This document shows, piece after piece, positions 1 through 11,740 of a stretch of 64,000 bases of DNA. The notes below the pieces were generated by a model. It worked only from the letters and a program-made list of their open reading frames with translations, did no database searches and had not been told where the DNA came from. Origin of the DNA: Dictyophora rubrovolvata (taxonomy: Eukaryota; Basidiomycota; Agaricomycetes; Phallales; Phallaceae); assembly GCA_029959195.1 (NCBI GenBank), contig CP114118.1, positions 2,046,001 through 2,110,000 on the forward strand. Reading direction: 5' to 3'. The position numbers and the translations under genes are program-made. Position 1 is the stretch's first letter; each line of letters begins with the position of its first letter.

Positions 1-3000
1 TATTGAAATTTGGAAGTGAGTCTATTTAGCGTTTACCAAAATATAAGCCGCGAGACATTTTTCAGTCAAGTAACCTTTCTACGACAAACACGGGGATCTC
101 GTCTTAACGTCTTCGCCCCCGTTAGCGATTTATCAAGCCTAGCTAGGTCCGAATTTGAAGGCAGCATGTTGGAAGTTGGTACCAAAAATGATGTTGCGAT
201 AACCGGCGGTCAAATTCTCGGTGATGAGTGGACTGCCCATGTTGTGGAAGTAAGTTTTAGTCCCTCGACGGCTCGAAAATCAGGTAACAGCCCCTTGATA
301 GAATCGTGCAGGGATTGTGTTGCGAGCAAAGTATACTTCACACCTTCCTTCTCATGTCGTCTAACTAACTGAATATTTGTATAGTACTCTATTGAAATCT
401 GATCAATGGTTAACCGAATCCGATCCTTCCGAAATCAATATCCGCGGAGCCATCAACTTGAGGAACATACCAGAAACAAATATATACGCATTGGGGCAAC
501 CTTCACATGATGCTATTTTGAGCGTTATATCACGAGTGAAAAAACATCACTTGCAGTCAAATAAAATAATCTGGATCACGCTGCGGGAAGAACCCATTGT
601 ATACATCAACGGTGAAAAGAGAATCGACACCAATTCTCGCAAAATATGTATGAACTCAATTCTTATTAGGTACTCCATTTTGCCTACGGCGAGATAAATT
701 CTCTTTGCGCAACATGAAAGTCGGTATTTATAAGTTGCACGTCCATCTCTATGGTTTAATTTTTTTTCACATAGGACTACTCCGGTGTAAGCGCGGACCG
801 TCTAGAAATTTTAGAAGGTAATTTCAATTTTGAGGACAGCATTCCGATCTCAAAGGTTTTTAGAACGACTGAAGAGTGATGTAATTTCTGGTGAAGCATT
901 GTGTTGTGAATTTTTGCATTTGTTGATTTTTCCACTAGAATTACACGCCTTTGGAGGCTAGTGAGTAAGCTGGCATGCTGTAAATTTCCTTATATCAACT
1001 TCATTTAGCCTCCTCTTGCATACCGAAACCCGAGACGGAGCTGTCATCCCCGTTTGGGAAAATGTACGCGCGGAGGACGTATGTGTGGTGAAGGATATAA
1101 TGGCTCGTCACAAGCGCATTGAAGGCATAGAATTACATTATCGTCGCATACCTATTACTGCAGAGCTCTCCCCAGACTTCAGTGATTTCGCAGAGTATGT
1201 ATTCTTACCTTGAATGAGCCTTAATGACGAAGTTCCGACAGGCTTATGGACGTAGTCTTGCAAGCTGGGAGGGATACACCAATTATCATTAATTGTCAGC
1301 TTGGGCGTGGCCGCAGCACACTCGCCTCGGTAAGTTTGTGTCGACCTTGATAAATGTGCCTTACCCGGGTTCAAAAGATAATACTTTGCATGATACGGCG
1401 TTGGCTCGACGTTCCAACCAGTGTCGCTCCAGGTCTCTTAACCCCTTCGGACATGTCGTCTTCGTTTATTGCCGATCCCTTGGAGATGAACCGAGATCAG
1501 AATGTTAAGCGTTATTCGTACAAAGCTATTAATCGTACGGGGCTCCAATGTCTGAACATTAAGCATCTGACTTACTTTTTTAAGATCTTCTTCGAGTTAT
1601 CCGACATGGCTTGGAGGTTAAAGCCGTCGTTGACACTATAATCGATCGTTGCTCTAAATTTTTCAACCTGCGAGAGTCTATAGAAATTGCAGCCACCAGT
1701 GCGGAAGAATCAGATGATCCCCAACAGAAGCGACGGTGTATAGAAAGAGGTGAGTTTCGCCATTCTTCGTGAATCCTTAATTCACACAAACATAAGGTCT
1801 GCATAATTTGGAGCGGTACTTCAATCTCGTATTATTTCAAGCTTATCTAAATTCCAATCACCCCGACACAATACGAAATCTTGAGTCATTTGAAACCTTT
1901 GTGAAGTCGAGGCCAGGTATTTTACCCGTATACCGTCATTGGGAAGCTTATTAATTAATCCAGTTTTCCGGACGTTTGAGCATGAAATGCATAGTGATGG
2001 CATTCATGCACTGAAACCCCTCGAGCAAATAGAGCTCTCTCAAGGTCTTGCTTTATCGGATGAAGTCAAACAGGTCGTTTCAAATCGTTCTGGCACGGTA
2101 CTGTCTGCATCGACAATTCTTAAAAGCGACTTCTTTTCCAACCTGCAAAAGCTCTCTTTACCCGAGTGAGTAAATACTCTTGTAACTGAATCAAACGCAC
2201 CTCATGTATGATATTGTATGATATAGGAGACTCTCCGGTGCACCAAAGTATGGTATCTTGCACTTTAAGCTTTGATTAATAACTGAAACCACCAGCTTTC
2301 GACGTTTGCCATTAAAGATACCTCTATCTGATTCTGAATTATCCGTTCCACAATATCAAGTTTGTGGTACCGGAATACCTACTATCCAAGGGTAATAATT
2401 TTGTCCTGTCATTTCTAAATGGCTAATACATATGTCAGCTTGAAAAATGTGCTCTTGCGTGCTGATGCGGGTCCTGCAGGTGCCAATAAGGCTTTTTGGA
2501 CATCCTTACGGGAGGTAATGAAGTAGGGAGTTGTGATTCAAAGTAATCTCATCATTTATTTTAGGAACCTGTTTTGTATGTGGCCGGTAGGCCACACGTT
2601 TTACGGCTCTTGGGTAGACCTTTAGAAAACGTCCAGTAATTCTTTCCCATCATGATCTCAATAAACGACGCGCTGATTCCATTTATAATAGATCTACTGG
2701 GATTACCACGGCTGTAGTCGAGCAGATAGAAAAACGATTAAAGACAGACGTGATTCAGGAACTAAGGGCTAATAGCGGTAAACTTCTACTGCACGACGAA
2801 ATGGAGACTGAAACAGGAACTTTCGAGATTGTTCCACAGTGGGAGGAGGTCTCTGAAATTGATATATTAACACCAAGAGATGTATTTGATTCGGTCACCC
2901 GAGAGGGGTTTAAAGTAAGAGATAGAAGTTTTTCTCTTAATTCATTAACGTCGACAATCTCGCAGGTCGATTATGCTAGGGTTCCCATAGTATGAATTTT

Positions 3001-3895
3001 ATATCTAATTCCCTTTTTCATTCTGAATTCCAAATAGACGGATGAGCAAGCACCATTACCTACCGCCTTGGATCAACTCCTTACTAGAGTGAAGAGTAGC
3101 CTAAATGGTGAAAACGACCTGATATTCAATTGTCAAATGGGGTGAGTCAAGCCTAACAGATTCGAATGCGGCTCAATAACATCAAACTAGACGCGGACGG
3201 ACGACGACGGGCATGGTTGCCGCCTGTTTGGTTGCCACAGTTCTTGCGCAGGATATAACGTCTTCCCTACTCAAACATTTAGAATACGAAGACACAGGCT
3301 CATACCCATCGGTGGAACCCTCGGCAGAAGAGGTTTACATGGAAGGTTGGAACGTTACTATATAAACGTCGAAAACTCATTCAGCTGGCGTAGGATATTA
3401 TAAAGTAATTTTACAGTTGGTTGGCGTTCTTTCGTTTGGAAAGGTAGCAAAGAGGATCACCGACCTTGCTATTGACCGTATGCAAGGTGAGTGAAAAGTA
3501 AAATTCACGATTATCTTCGTTGACTGTTCACGAACAGACGTTCAGAATCTAAGAAAGACAATTTATGCGTATGTTATCCCCCTTGAGAAAAAAAGATGCT
3601 CGTCTTCACAGTCGTCATAGCTATAAACTCCAGATGGATGCTTGCGCGACCGGAACGCCGAAACATACTAAGCTGCAACAAATAAGCTTCAACTATTTGT
3701 ATGACTTTTCAAAACTATTGATCGCCTTTTGATAACTTTGTGATCAGGTATCGATATGCTACCCTCATTGTCTTTGCCGATTATCTCGTTGAGATACGTG
3801 AAGGAAAGGTTGATATGGAAAAGAAGGCGTTTCCCATTTGGCTGAGTGAACATCGAGAGATCACGCACTTGCTCTCTCGAAGGAGTCTTGATTGA
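1..3895 (+). CDS. Paladin-like phosphatase domain protein (5' end outside window)
   Basis: Probable cysteine-based phosphatase-like protein of the paladin (PALD1) family, related to inositol hexakisphosphate phosphatases; substrate not established. The family repeat (an NFR-type strand, then LREEP and YING) is seen twice: LREEPIVYING near 575-615, and LREEPVLYVAGRPHVLR at about 2563-2612. Each is followed by a P-loop of CX5R type: NCQLGRGRST near 1300-1325 and NCQMGRGRTTTG, split by an intron near 3140-3192. Other family marks are LLLHTETRDG, VIPVWENV and RIPITAE near 1015-1160. The C-terminus reads through to a TGA at 3893-3895. About a dozen short introns interrupt it. A third, N-terminal repeat expected for fungal members would lie left of the window; the first 250 bases are poorly conserved and their exon limits uncertain. 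Family call firm, exon map approximate. Confidence 0.8.
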
Positions 3896-3973
3896 TCAGG
3901 TAGAAACATACATAAACTTTTATTATAATAAATCGTCGCAAAGATAGTCATATGTATGGCATTAATCGTTTTT

Positions 3974-6669
3974 TCACTCGCCAAAGGCCCTGTGTCCTAC
4001 TTCGGCAGCTACAAAAGCATCGCATTGTTGGCGCGCCTTTTCCACATCTACGAAGTACAATAACGCGCTGCCTAGTAATCCCATTGCGAAGAGAAATATG
4101 AATGGAGCGTTGTTGTTTCCATTGGCATCCTGGATTATCGCGGACCTAAGGTTTTCAATTGGAGGCGTGAGGACTGAGTGATGTATAACAGAACCTACGA
4201 AACAAATGGACCAATGAAGGCGCTCGTTTTTCCTACGATGGAAAATAGGGCGAAGAATAAGAACCTAAATTTAAGAATGTAAGCTTTCAAGTAAATACGC
4301 GTTATACGTATATATAAAGATCACATTTGGGGGAGTGGCGATACTTCGCTAATCATGGTTTGTGAGTATGCGTACCATGGGCAAACCAGTAGACCGTAGA
4401 GAGCTTAGAACATGCATAAGTGAATAACTAACTCTACGAGGGGAACGGGTACCTTGATATAGCCTAGAAGAAAAAGAAAGTAAGCCGAGATGAGACCAAA
4501 ACGTATGAGCATAGTCGCACCAAATTTCCCAGACGTTTTTGAATCCAAATTTGATTCTGGGGTTAACCCCTATGAGGCCCCATACCTGCAAAAACTGACA
4601 AAAACATAGAAAAAATTCCACGGAGATAAATGGCAAGGAGGAAGTTTACCAAAATCCAAAATACATTGAAACATAACATCTAATTTTGCTATTAGTTACA
4701 TATATATGTTCGCAGGTCGGTAAAGGTGTCAGCTGACAGTTTTAGTTGGTAAACGATATCGTTTCTGAATCGTCCAAAAGAGGCTGCAAGAAGTATTATT
4801 AAGTGCCAAACTTCGTTCTCAGAAAGGAAAAAGTCCTTACTATATTCCTAATGCTTGCGTAACAATACCCACTATGAGCAGTAGAGTAAGTTGCAAGGTT
4901 GAATATGATACAACGCTGAAATCGTAAAAATGGGATATTTTAACGAGAATACGTCGCACCAACCTATTTTGTAGTGTTCCGATCACGGTCCTGTATTACC
5001 GTAAAAAGGTATTTCAAGCAAAGACAAGATGGAGATATCTTTCATACACGGATGTGTTTAGACAGTCTCCCATGATAAAATAAAAGCATAGGTATAAAAA
5101 AGTTTGTTTCAATCTGACGCATTCACGTAGAGCGACGTATGCTTGCCAGAGACCGACGGTAAGCAGGCCGACGCCAGATGGAAGCTTTAAGCCTGGACGC
5201 CGCTTTTCAACAACAAACCAGGGAAGCGCGCAGAGGACTAAAGACTGTCAGTGACGGGAAAAAAAATCATGAGCTTTGTTCTTACGCCAAACCCCTCCTG
5301 AAAACGCAATAAGGACGCTGAAAGCTTTAGTGTTGTTTTCAACACTTTTGTTAGCATTCAGCCCTTCGAGAATCCCAACCATGACGGCCAGTATTAGGAC
5401 TTCACCGACAGATGATACCGCAAAAGAAACGTTTGAGATCCGGTTACGTTGAAGAGATTCAAAGGCAGCATGCTCTTTCTGACTGGAATTGACATATGTA
5501 GAACAAAAACATTATTGCTAGGGGTGGACGGGCCAACCTTTTAAGTTTAGCTTGTGTTCCTTTTTCTGACTCCTTTACTGCACGCCACGTAAGTGAATCA
5601 GAGTTTGATAGTGTTGTGCATTCGGACGGAAACAACAACCTTCAGGTAAATTCCTAGCTAATCCCGGAAAAGCGGCAGTCCAGAAGGTTAACCTGCGGTG
5701 AGAGATATACTTGTTCACTGAATGCGGAAGAATGAATGGGATTGACTCACGCTCCCTAAAATCGAAGTTACAGTGTAGACAAAGAAGAGCCTATGAATTT
5801 ACCCACCTGGTAGGAAATTACTATGCAAGGGTATATATTAGGGTCAAGAACCATAGACTGCAGCGCTTACAGCCTAATACATATAGGACGACACCAGCCT
5901 TCCACTTAGAAGGATCCATTACGCCAAGCCAACCAAATGAGACTGCCACGGCCAAAAGGGTAAACGCAATTGTGATATTGGGCTGTAAGCAGAGAGAGAC
6001 TTGGCAAATAAAATAGGACAGGAGTAATAGAACGAACCCTCCATCGACCATAATCAGCCCATGCACCGATGAACAAGAACAGAACTGCCCAATCCGCCAA
6101 ATCTTACATCAAGCCCCGACGACTTGTTGCTGCTAACTCACCTGCTTGTATGGCGAAACTAATACCATTTGTTACTAAGACTATCGATGAAACTAATTTT
6201 GATGAGTTTTCAATCTGAGTGTAATTAGATCAGTTCACTGAACTATCTCTAGTTTTGCCAAGGAAAGGAAGGACTGTAAAGGTGTTAATGCTTTCTGAGA
6301 GACGTGCGAGGAAGGGAATTACTTGCCGCAGACGGAACTGGTGTCACATGTCTTTGTAAAGAGTGGTTGAGAAGCGTCATAGCCGGCCAGGAAAAGGAGA
6401 TTCTGGAACTGGGACGGACCAAAACTAGAGACGGTAACGGATAAATAAATCTAATGGCAAATGGCATAAACCCGGAGGGAATACTTGAATCCTGATAGAC
6501 CATTGTTTCCTATATAATAGATATAAAAAGAGTACAATTCTGTCTTGGTCGTCAGCCATTTATCTGGGTGGTCCGAGTCCTGCACGGGACTACTAGTGAT
6601 AATATCTTCCGAGTCGTCCCCAGACTTTGACATATCCAGATCGTCCAAATTTACAGAAGTACGCTGCAT
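3974..6669 (-). CDS. Atg22-like vacuolar amino-acid effluxer (MFS)
   Basis: Multi-pass Major Facilitator protein of the Atg22/UMF1 family, which in yeast exports amino acids from the vacuole after autophagic breakdown. Read from 6669 down: an acidic soluble N-terminus, then ELYSFYIYYIGNNGLSGF, FGPSQFQNLLFLAGYDAS, LVTNGISFAIQAG, GAWADYG with SFGWLGVMDPSKW, later WGLIGVNPRIKFGFKNVWEIW and YGLLVCPWYAYSQTMISEV, and a C-terminal LLGSALLYFVDVEKARQQC. All are Atg22 landmarks in the expected order. Many small introns split it; near 4430-4500 two lie very close together, around a mini-exon of only about a dozen bases. The reading can be followed with no obvious break, so I take it as intact. Divergent from MIC60 across about 740 bp. 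Whether this paralogue works at the vacuole or the plasma membrane cannot be told. Confidence 0.85.
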
Positions 6670-7408
6670 AGAAGCCTGGGGTGTACGTGTGAAATTCGGA
6701 GGCGAGTAGCATTATTTAAGGATAATAGATTAATCCAGCTTGAATTGTGAGATAACCTGACGGAATGCGATTGGACCACCGCACGTCATACCTTTTCTCT
6801 GACTAAGCCGCTTATTGAGTGCCCATGCAGACACCGTTGTTCGCCGGGGCTGGGCTGGCAGACAAACATCATGAATTTGTATCAGCTTGCCACGTCCCTG
6901 CATGGGTGAGACTGTACCATTGTCTACCATTGTCCGGACAAAGTTGCAGAGAGTCGAGACAGCATACTCTTGGCATACCCGTGCAACTACAGCCACCACC
7001 CTAGTCTGGTGTACGGGTAAGGATTCATACTCGGAACCTGACTTGGTCTAGGATCGTGCTATCCCCAAATACCAGCAGACTCAGAGTTTTGAATATGGTT
7101 TGGAGGACGGTAGAGCGTGTGCAGTTATTCAAGTTTTAACACTGGCAGGTCACCGTGACCCGCCAAATGACACATAAAAGGTTAGGAAAAATCCGCAAAA
7201 AATGTACCGTTTGAGTAATGTTTAGAGAATACATGTTGCTGCATTGGACATCTTGAAATAATAGCAGACTGCCAGAGCTCGAGTGATTATTGAGTACTAC
7301 TATGTACGCGGTGCTTACATCAGATAACCTTCCCCTGCACAAATTCTCGATCTCGTTTGCTAGTTTGCGCCGCCCCGCAAAGTGTGGGTTTTTCCTCCAA
7401 AATCCACA
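6670..7408. other. Intergenic region between divergent Atg22-like and MIC60 genes
   Basis: About 740 bp with no gene I can support. Open frames here are short, uninterrupted only by chance and match no family I recognise. It must hold the promoters of both flanking genes; no clear TATA box or known operator stands out. Confidence 0.6.
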
Positions 7409-9596
7409 ATGCAACCATTGTTCGCGGCTGCTCGACGACGAGTGCCGTGTTCGCTCAGAAGTTCCTCCGCCCCCAGGATTTTGCATTTGCGGCATACCAG
7501 TATCCGAGTAATGCAGTCATATTCCTTTTCTACTATTATCTCCATCTCAATTATATTCCTTTCTTTCTCAGAATTTAACTACTGAAACACCAGCAGGCAC
7601 AAAAAAACGTGGAATCATTCGCCGGATTCTCCTATTTTCAACTATCACAACAGTTGGTTTATATGGCGCGAGCACCTTACTCGCACTCTGGAATGAGCGA
7701 TTTCATGATATATTTGTGGAGTTCATACCTTATGGCAACCAAATCTTCAAATTCGTTCAACAACGTGGCTGGGAAGGGCATTCCGTAGATCCAGCAGCTG
7801 TTCTTAAAACCGCTAGGGCTACTATCGAAAGGTTAGACCGTGCTAGAACGGATTCCGTATCGGTAGCCCAGAATTGGATCGATAAGGCGAAAGGCAAAAC
7901 GAGTGATTCTCAGTTTCGAGCCACTCGACACACCACTAGCGAATCACCGTTTGCAGACTCGAGTGCGGCTGCGGTTCCTGCAGCAGAACCCACCATACCA
8001 GCAGCTTCACGGAAGGCGTCTCCGCCAGACATTGAAGTTAATGTAGTTGAAATAGTCTCGAAGGAACCGCCTGAAGAAGAGCTTCCACAAATCATTCAGA
8101 AGGTTGAAGATGCCCATACAGCGGAACCTGTTCCACAAGATGAACCCGGCCTGTCGGAAACGAAGGGGGCCTCAGATCCGAACGTTTATACGGCGGAACT
8201 TCCTCTTGGATTTGAAATCCCTCCAGGTTTTGCCCCTCAATCGAAACAGAGGCCAGAATCCCGACCGACCCAGATTGTCACTGAAGCTCGTCCGCCGCAA
8301 GCTTCACCGTCAGAGATCTCTCAGTTGCCCTCAATAACCTCAGCTCTAAACGAGCTTGTTTCATCGGATCCTGTCCTCTTGCAGTTAGCCAACACCATTG
8401 ATCAACTGGCATCTTTCTTGAAGGAAAACCCTCAACTTCCGGTAAACTCAGATGCAAAGCATCTTCTGGAAACTGCTCAACAGGATCTTACTTCTCTTGG
8501 AGAGCGTTTTCAAATAATGAAGGACCAAGAAAGGGTTAGATTAGAAGAGTATATTGAAAAGCAAACAAAAGAGTATTCTCTACAATTACTCCAGCTCGAG
8601 CTGGCAGCTCAAGACAAATTAGATCAGCAGGATGAAGAATGGCGCAAGTTCGCAGAGGAAGAACGCCAGCAGCTAATTCGGGCTTATCGTGCCAAATTAG
8701 AAGCTGAATTGCAAGCTCAAAGTGAACTTATAAACCAGAGGTAAGGTATTCCAGATTCACTTGACAAGCGGGCCTCTCAGTATCTACATGTACCTCCCTT
8801 AGGCTACAAGAGGAGGTCATTGCTCAGGGTATCGAGCTACAAAGACGTTGGATACGGGAGGTCAAAGTTCACGTTGAAACTGAACGAGGCGGTCGTTTAG
8901 CGAAGCTCGACGAACTTACTACAGATATCAAACGATTGTCGCGAATGACTTTAGACAACTCGGAGTACCTGGATGAAAACTTACGTCTCCACGCATTATG
9001 GACGTCCATTCGGTCACTAGAATTCATCATTCAGCATTCTGCATCTCGCAGGCCATTCCGCGAAGAATTACGGACTCTTCGCCATACCGTCTTTGCAGGA
9101 GGTGCGAGTGAGGATCAGCTTTTATCCGCCGCTCTGGAAGTATTAGAAGGAAGTGCTACTCCAGATATCGGGGTTGAGCCTTTCGCCGACCTAGCTTCGT
9201 GGTTGACGACGAGCGTGGCACCTCGAATATGTAGTGTGGCTCTTGTTCCCGACGAAGACGCCGGAGTCTTATCATATTTGGCCTCGAGCATTCTTTCGTC
9301 ACTTCGAGTAAGAAGACAAGGGTTTGTTGAAGGAGATGACGTCTACGACGTGGTTTCCCGGGCCGAGTACTACATGAACGAAAAAGATTTGGATAGTGCC
9401 GCACGAGAATTGAATCAATTGAAAGGGCCCGCAAAAACGTTACTTCAAGACTGGCTTGAAGCTGCTCGAAGACGTTTAGAAGTTCTACAAGCCTTAGAGG
9501 TTAGTTTAGTTCGACGTAATTCATAGAAAGCTTACTATTTTCTCCTAGGTCGTCAAGTCTCAAGCTACTTTAGCTTCATTACTACTTATAAAATGA
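7409..9596 (+). CDS. MIC60: MICOS complex subunit MIC60 (mitofilin)
   Basis: Core subunit of the MICOS complex that shapes crista junctions in the mitochondrial inner membrane. Exons 7409-7507, 7572-8740, 8803-9499 and 9549-9596 join in frame to 670 residues, typical for fungal Mic60. The start gives an Arg-rich presequence (MQPLFAAARRRVPCSLR), then KKRGIIRRILLF leading into one membrane span at about residues 50-70. An intermembrane-space region follows: Pro/Glu-rich (residues 110-220), then charged coiled coil (about 270-420). The mitofilin signature is at the C-terminus: LRLHALWTSIRSLE, a helical domain, and YYMNEKDLDSAARELNQLKGPAKTLLQDWLEAAR, ending SLLLIK. Intact. Confidence 0.93.
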
Positions 9597-9700
9597 AAAC
9601 GTTCATTATTATACAAAGAAAGATACCTGAATGATTATTCATCAAAGATACAGGATGTTTCAAATGAAGCTCGCGCAAAATAATGTCAATATTGTTTCTT

Positions 9701-9975
9701 GTTTACGAACGTATTTCAACCTTTTCAATGTTTAATTCCAAATATTCAACATTTACTTCAAGATTTGCCATGTTTATTTCAAAATGTCTACAGTTTACTT
9801 GAAAAAAAAACATTTGAAGTTATCCAAGTTTGTATTGGAAACCTTTCCATTCGACTACTAGTTTTGAATGACACTACAACAAAAATAGACGTTAACAATG
9901 AAATTTGAAGTGTTTATTCAAAAATCCAACGTTGACTGCAAAAAGCTTGAAGCAACTGGCGTCGTCTTGAAATAC
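9701..9975 (+). repeat. Degenerate 21-bp tandem repeat, AT-rich
   Basis: Four adjacent diverged 21-bp units are visible at 9730-9750, 9751-9771, 9772-9792 and 9793-9813, roughly following GTTTAyTTCAAaATnTnCA. Weaker copies flank them: gtttacgaacgtatttcaacc at 9701 (20 of these bases fit the period) and others near 9910-9975 (gtttattcaaaaatccaac, then gttgactgcaaaaagcttga). It lies in the 600-bp gap after MIC60. A short open frame (9699-9908) runs through it because the period is a multiple of three; I do not take it as a gene. Confidence 0.55.
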
Positions 9976-10000
9976 CAAGTTCGTTTTCAATGTCCGCCGA

Positions 10001-10058
10001 CTTATCAAGTTTATCTCCAGATCTTATCAATATTGATAAGGCCTTATCTTTTTTATCT
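10001..10058. promoter_or_regulatory. Cluster of GATA-type motifs with two overlapping palindromes
   Basis: Within 58 bp are CTTATC (10001), TTATC (10011), CTTATC (10023), GATAAG (10035), CTTATC (10043) and TTTATC (10052). Positions 10023-10040 form a perfect 18-bp palindrome (CTTATCAATATTGATAAG), and 10035-10048 a perfect 14-bp one (GATAAGGCCTTATC) sharing its last six bases. GATAAG/CTTATC is the core site of fungal GATA zinc-finger regulators of nitrogen or iron genes. The cluster is 140-200 bp upstream of the ATG at 10200. Regulatory use is inferred. Confidence 0.4.
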
Positions 10059-10199
10059 AGAGCATCTTCGCTTATTTTCTATCATGTGACCGCGTCATAC
10101 GTCCACACTCTCAGCCTGGGATGAACCTACTCCGACTCAATCTCCGCGGTTCCATCTACATTACCCTCACCTTCGACCCTTAAAGTTTAATCACTCATC

Positions 10200-11081
10200 A
10201 TGCCCCTCGTAAATCTAGAAAATTTTGAGAACGTTAATGCCCCGGGGGATCACGACCAACCTGCAAGTATAGATAATGTGGATGACGCTACTAGTTATCA
10301 ACTTGAAGTGAGCAGCATGTATAGTGAGCTAAGTTACCTTGTCAATCATCGCAGCCGATTGAACAGTCATCTTTCAATTAGTGCATAAAAGGCCACAAGT
10401 TCAAGTGCGGCATTTAGCAGCTGCCCAACTGCACCTGGTCGACACCTGTATGAGTTACGCGCAAGGTCAGGGTCAAGATTACGGCCAGCCTCCCAATAAT
10501 TTTCAAGTGAGTCTTTTTGCTTTTACAAACCAGTATAATTCGAATACTGTTTATATAAACAGGCCATGTTTCAGCAATTTCGTAATGAAATTCTGAATGA
10601 AACTCGGCTTATTCGCGCTGAAATACAAAACGAAGCACAACTTATTCGTAATGACATTCAACTCGTCCGAAACCAGACAGAATCCCTCCATGCTCTGGCC
10701 ATAGAAACAGCAGTGGACACCGCTCGTGTAAGCAAGTTCTATTTACATGCTATAGTCCCAACCTGATTAATGGATGACAGTATATAAATCTGCTACGCCG
10801 TCATGGGTCGCCAATGGTACCGGTAAGGTATCCTAACGGACGACTCCCCGAAGTGAGTAATTAAGCTTATTAATCAATTTCATTTGGGTGCACTGACGCC
10901 CCGACGGCGCACGCAGGCAAATCGGCCACCTCTTACAAGTATGCAGGCAATAACGGACCTGAGTGTACCTGTGCTGAGGTCGTATGTTGGTCAAAACGCG
11001 TACAACCTCCCCCTACCAGCACATGCTACCATTCCCGACACCCGTCATGCATTGGCGGTGCATCTTGGAGCAATCGTGTAG
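10200..11081 (+). CDS. Small fungal-specific hypothetical protein, multi-exon
   Basis: Five exons (10200-10323, 10382-10506, 10563-10727, 10781-10852, 10917-11081) splice in frame to a 216-residue protein. The N-terminus (MPLVNLENFENVN) is acidic. The middle has an amphipathic, probably coiled-coil repeat: three turns of an 11-residue pattern with ETRLIRAEI, EAQLIRNDI and RNQTESL, at about residues 92-115. Then comes LLRRHGSPMVPVRYPNGRLPE and a Pro-rich tail. It resembles, from memory, small proteins expanded as gene families in agaric fungi; function unknown. It has no signal peptide or membrane span. Its place in the gene-poor island beside a transposon remnant fits a fast-evolving lineage-specific gene. 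The gene model is sound by frame, but expression is not shown. Confidence 0.6.
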
Positions 11082-11740
11082 GCTTGATGCTCTGTAAGGA
11101 AGCTACGTGACCGGTGACCCATTACTTTTGTTCGCGTCGTTTGTCCTTCGTTTGTTTGTCCTCATCCTTCCTTTATGTTCCTTTCCTCTTTTATGTCCAT
11201 AGATTATACTCTTTTAGCTCATACTTAAAGTCTCTATTTGTATTTGATCCTCATTGTTGTTCTAGTCATTTTTCTTTCCCTCTCATTTTGTAGTCTTGAG
11301 CCATTCTCAAGAGAAGTGCATTACCTTGCTTGCAGCCATGTCGAAGCCAAATCGAAGCACGCAGATACTTACAGGCACGAAAAGTTTGTACTGTATCCTA
11401 CTAATATATCCCTCTTTGGCATTTGGGATTGTAACAAGGCCGAAGCCAACTCACCAGCTCCCACTCCTCAACCACCCACCATCTTTCGTGATCATGCTCA
11501 CGGCCAGCTAAACAATCCTCTATAATTAATGTCTCCGTGCATTGGGTTTGTTTCCCGTGTCTAGTTTGGTCAAAAGCACGCTCAAACATGACATGCATGA
11601 CATATATACATAAAGATGGTCGTTTTAACTTATTGGTATCATGGTTGATTGTGTTTTCTTAGATATGCTTATGATACCATTCGGCTACTGAACCTGGCTC
11701 ACTATTTATAGTATTTATACATTCAATGACTGCAGCCTCT
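11082..11740. other. Gene-poor stretch, nothing recognised
   Basis: Pyrimidine-rich, low-complexity DNA (TTTGTCCT/TTCCTTT runs near 11140-11210) and short chance frames. Nothing here resembles a protein family or RNA I know. Confidence 0.5.

Noticed and set aside
6730-7004. Paired frames on both strands in the Atg22-MIC60 gap
   Set aside because: No homology in look, no splice continuity, and opposite frames mirror each other.
9699-10089. Two open frames in the repeat region after MIC60
   Set aside because: Openness follows from the 21-bp period and AT-rich content; no start context or family match.
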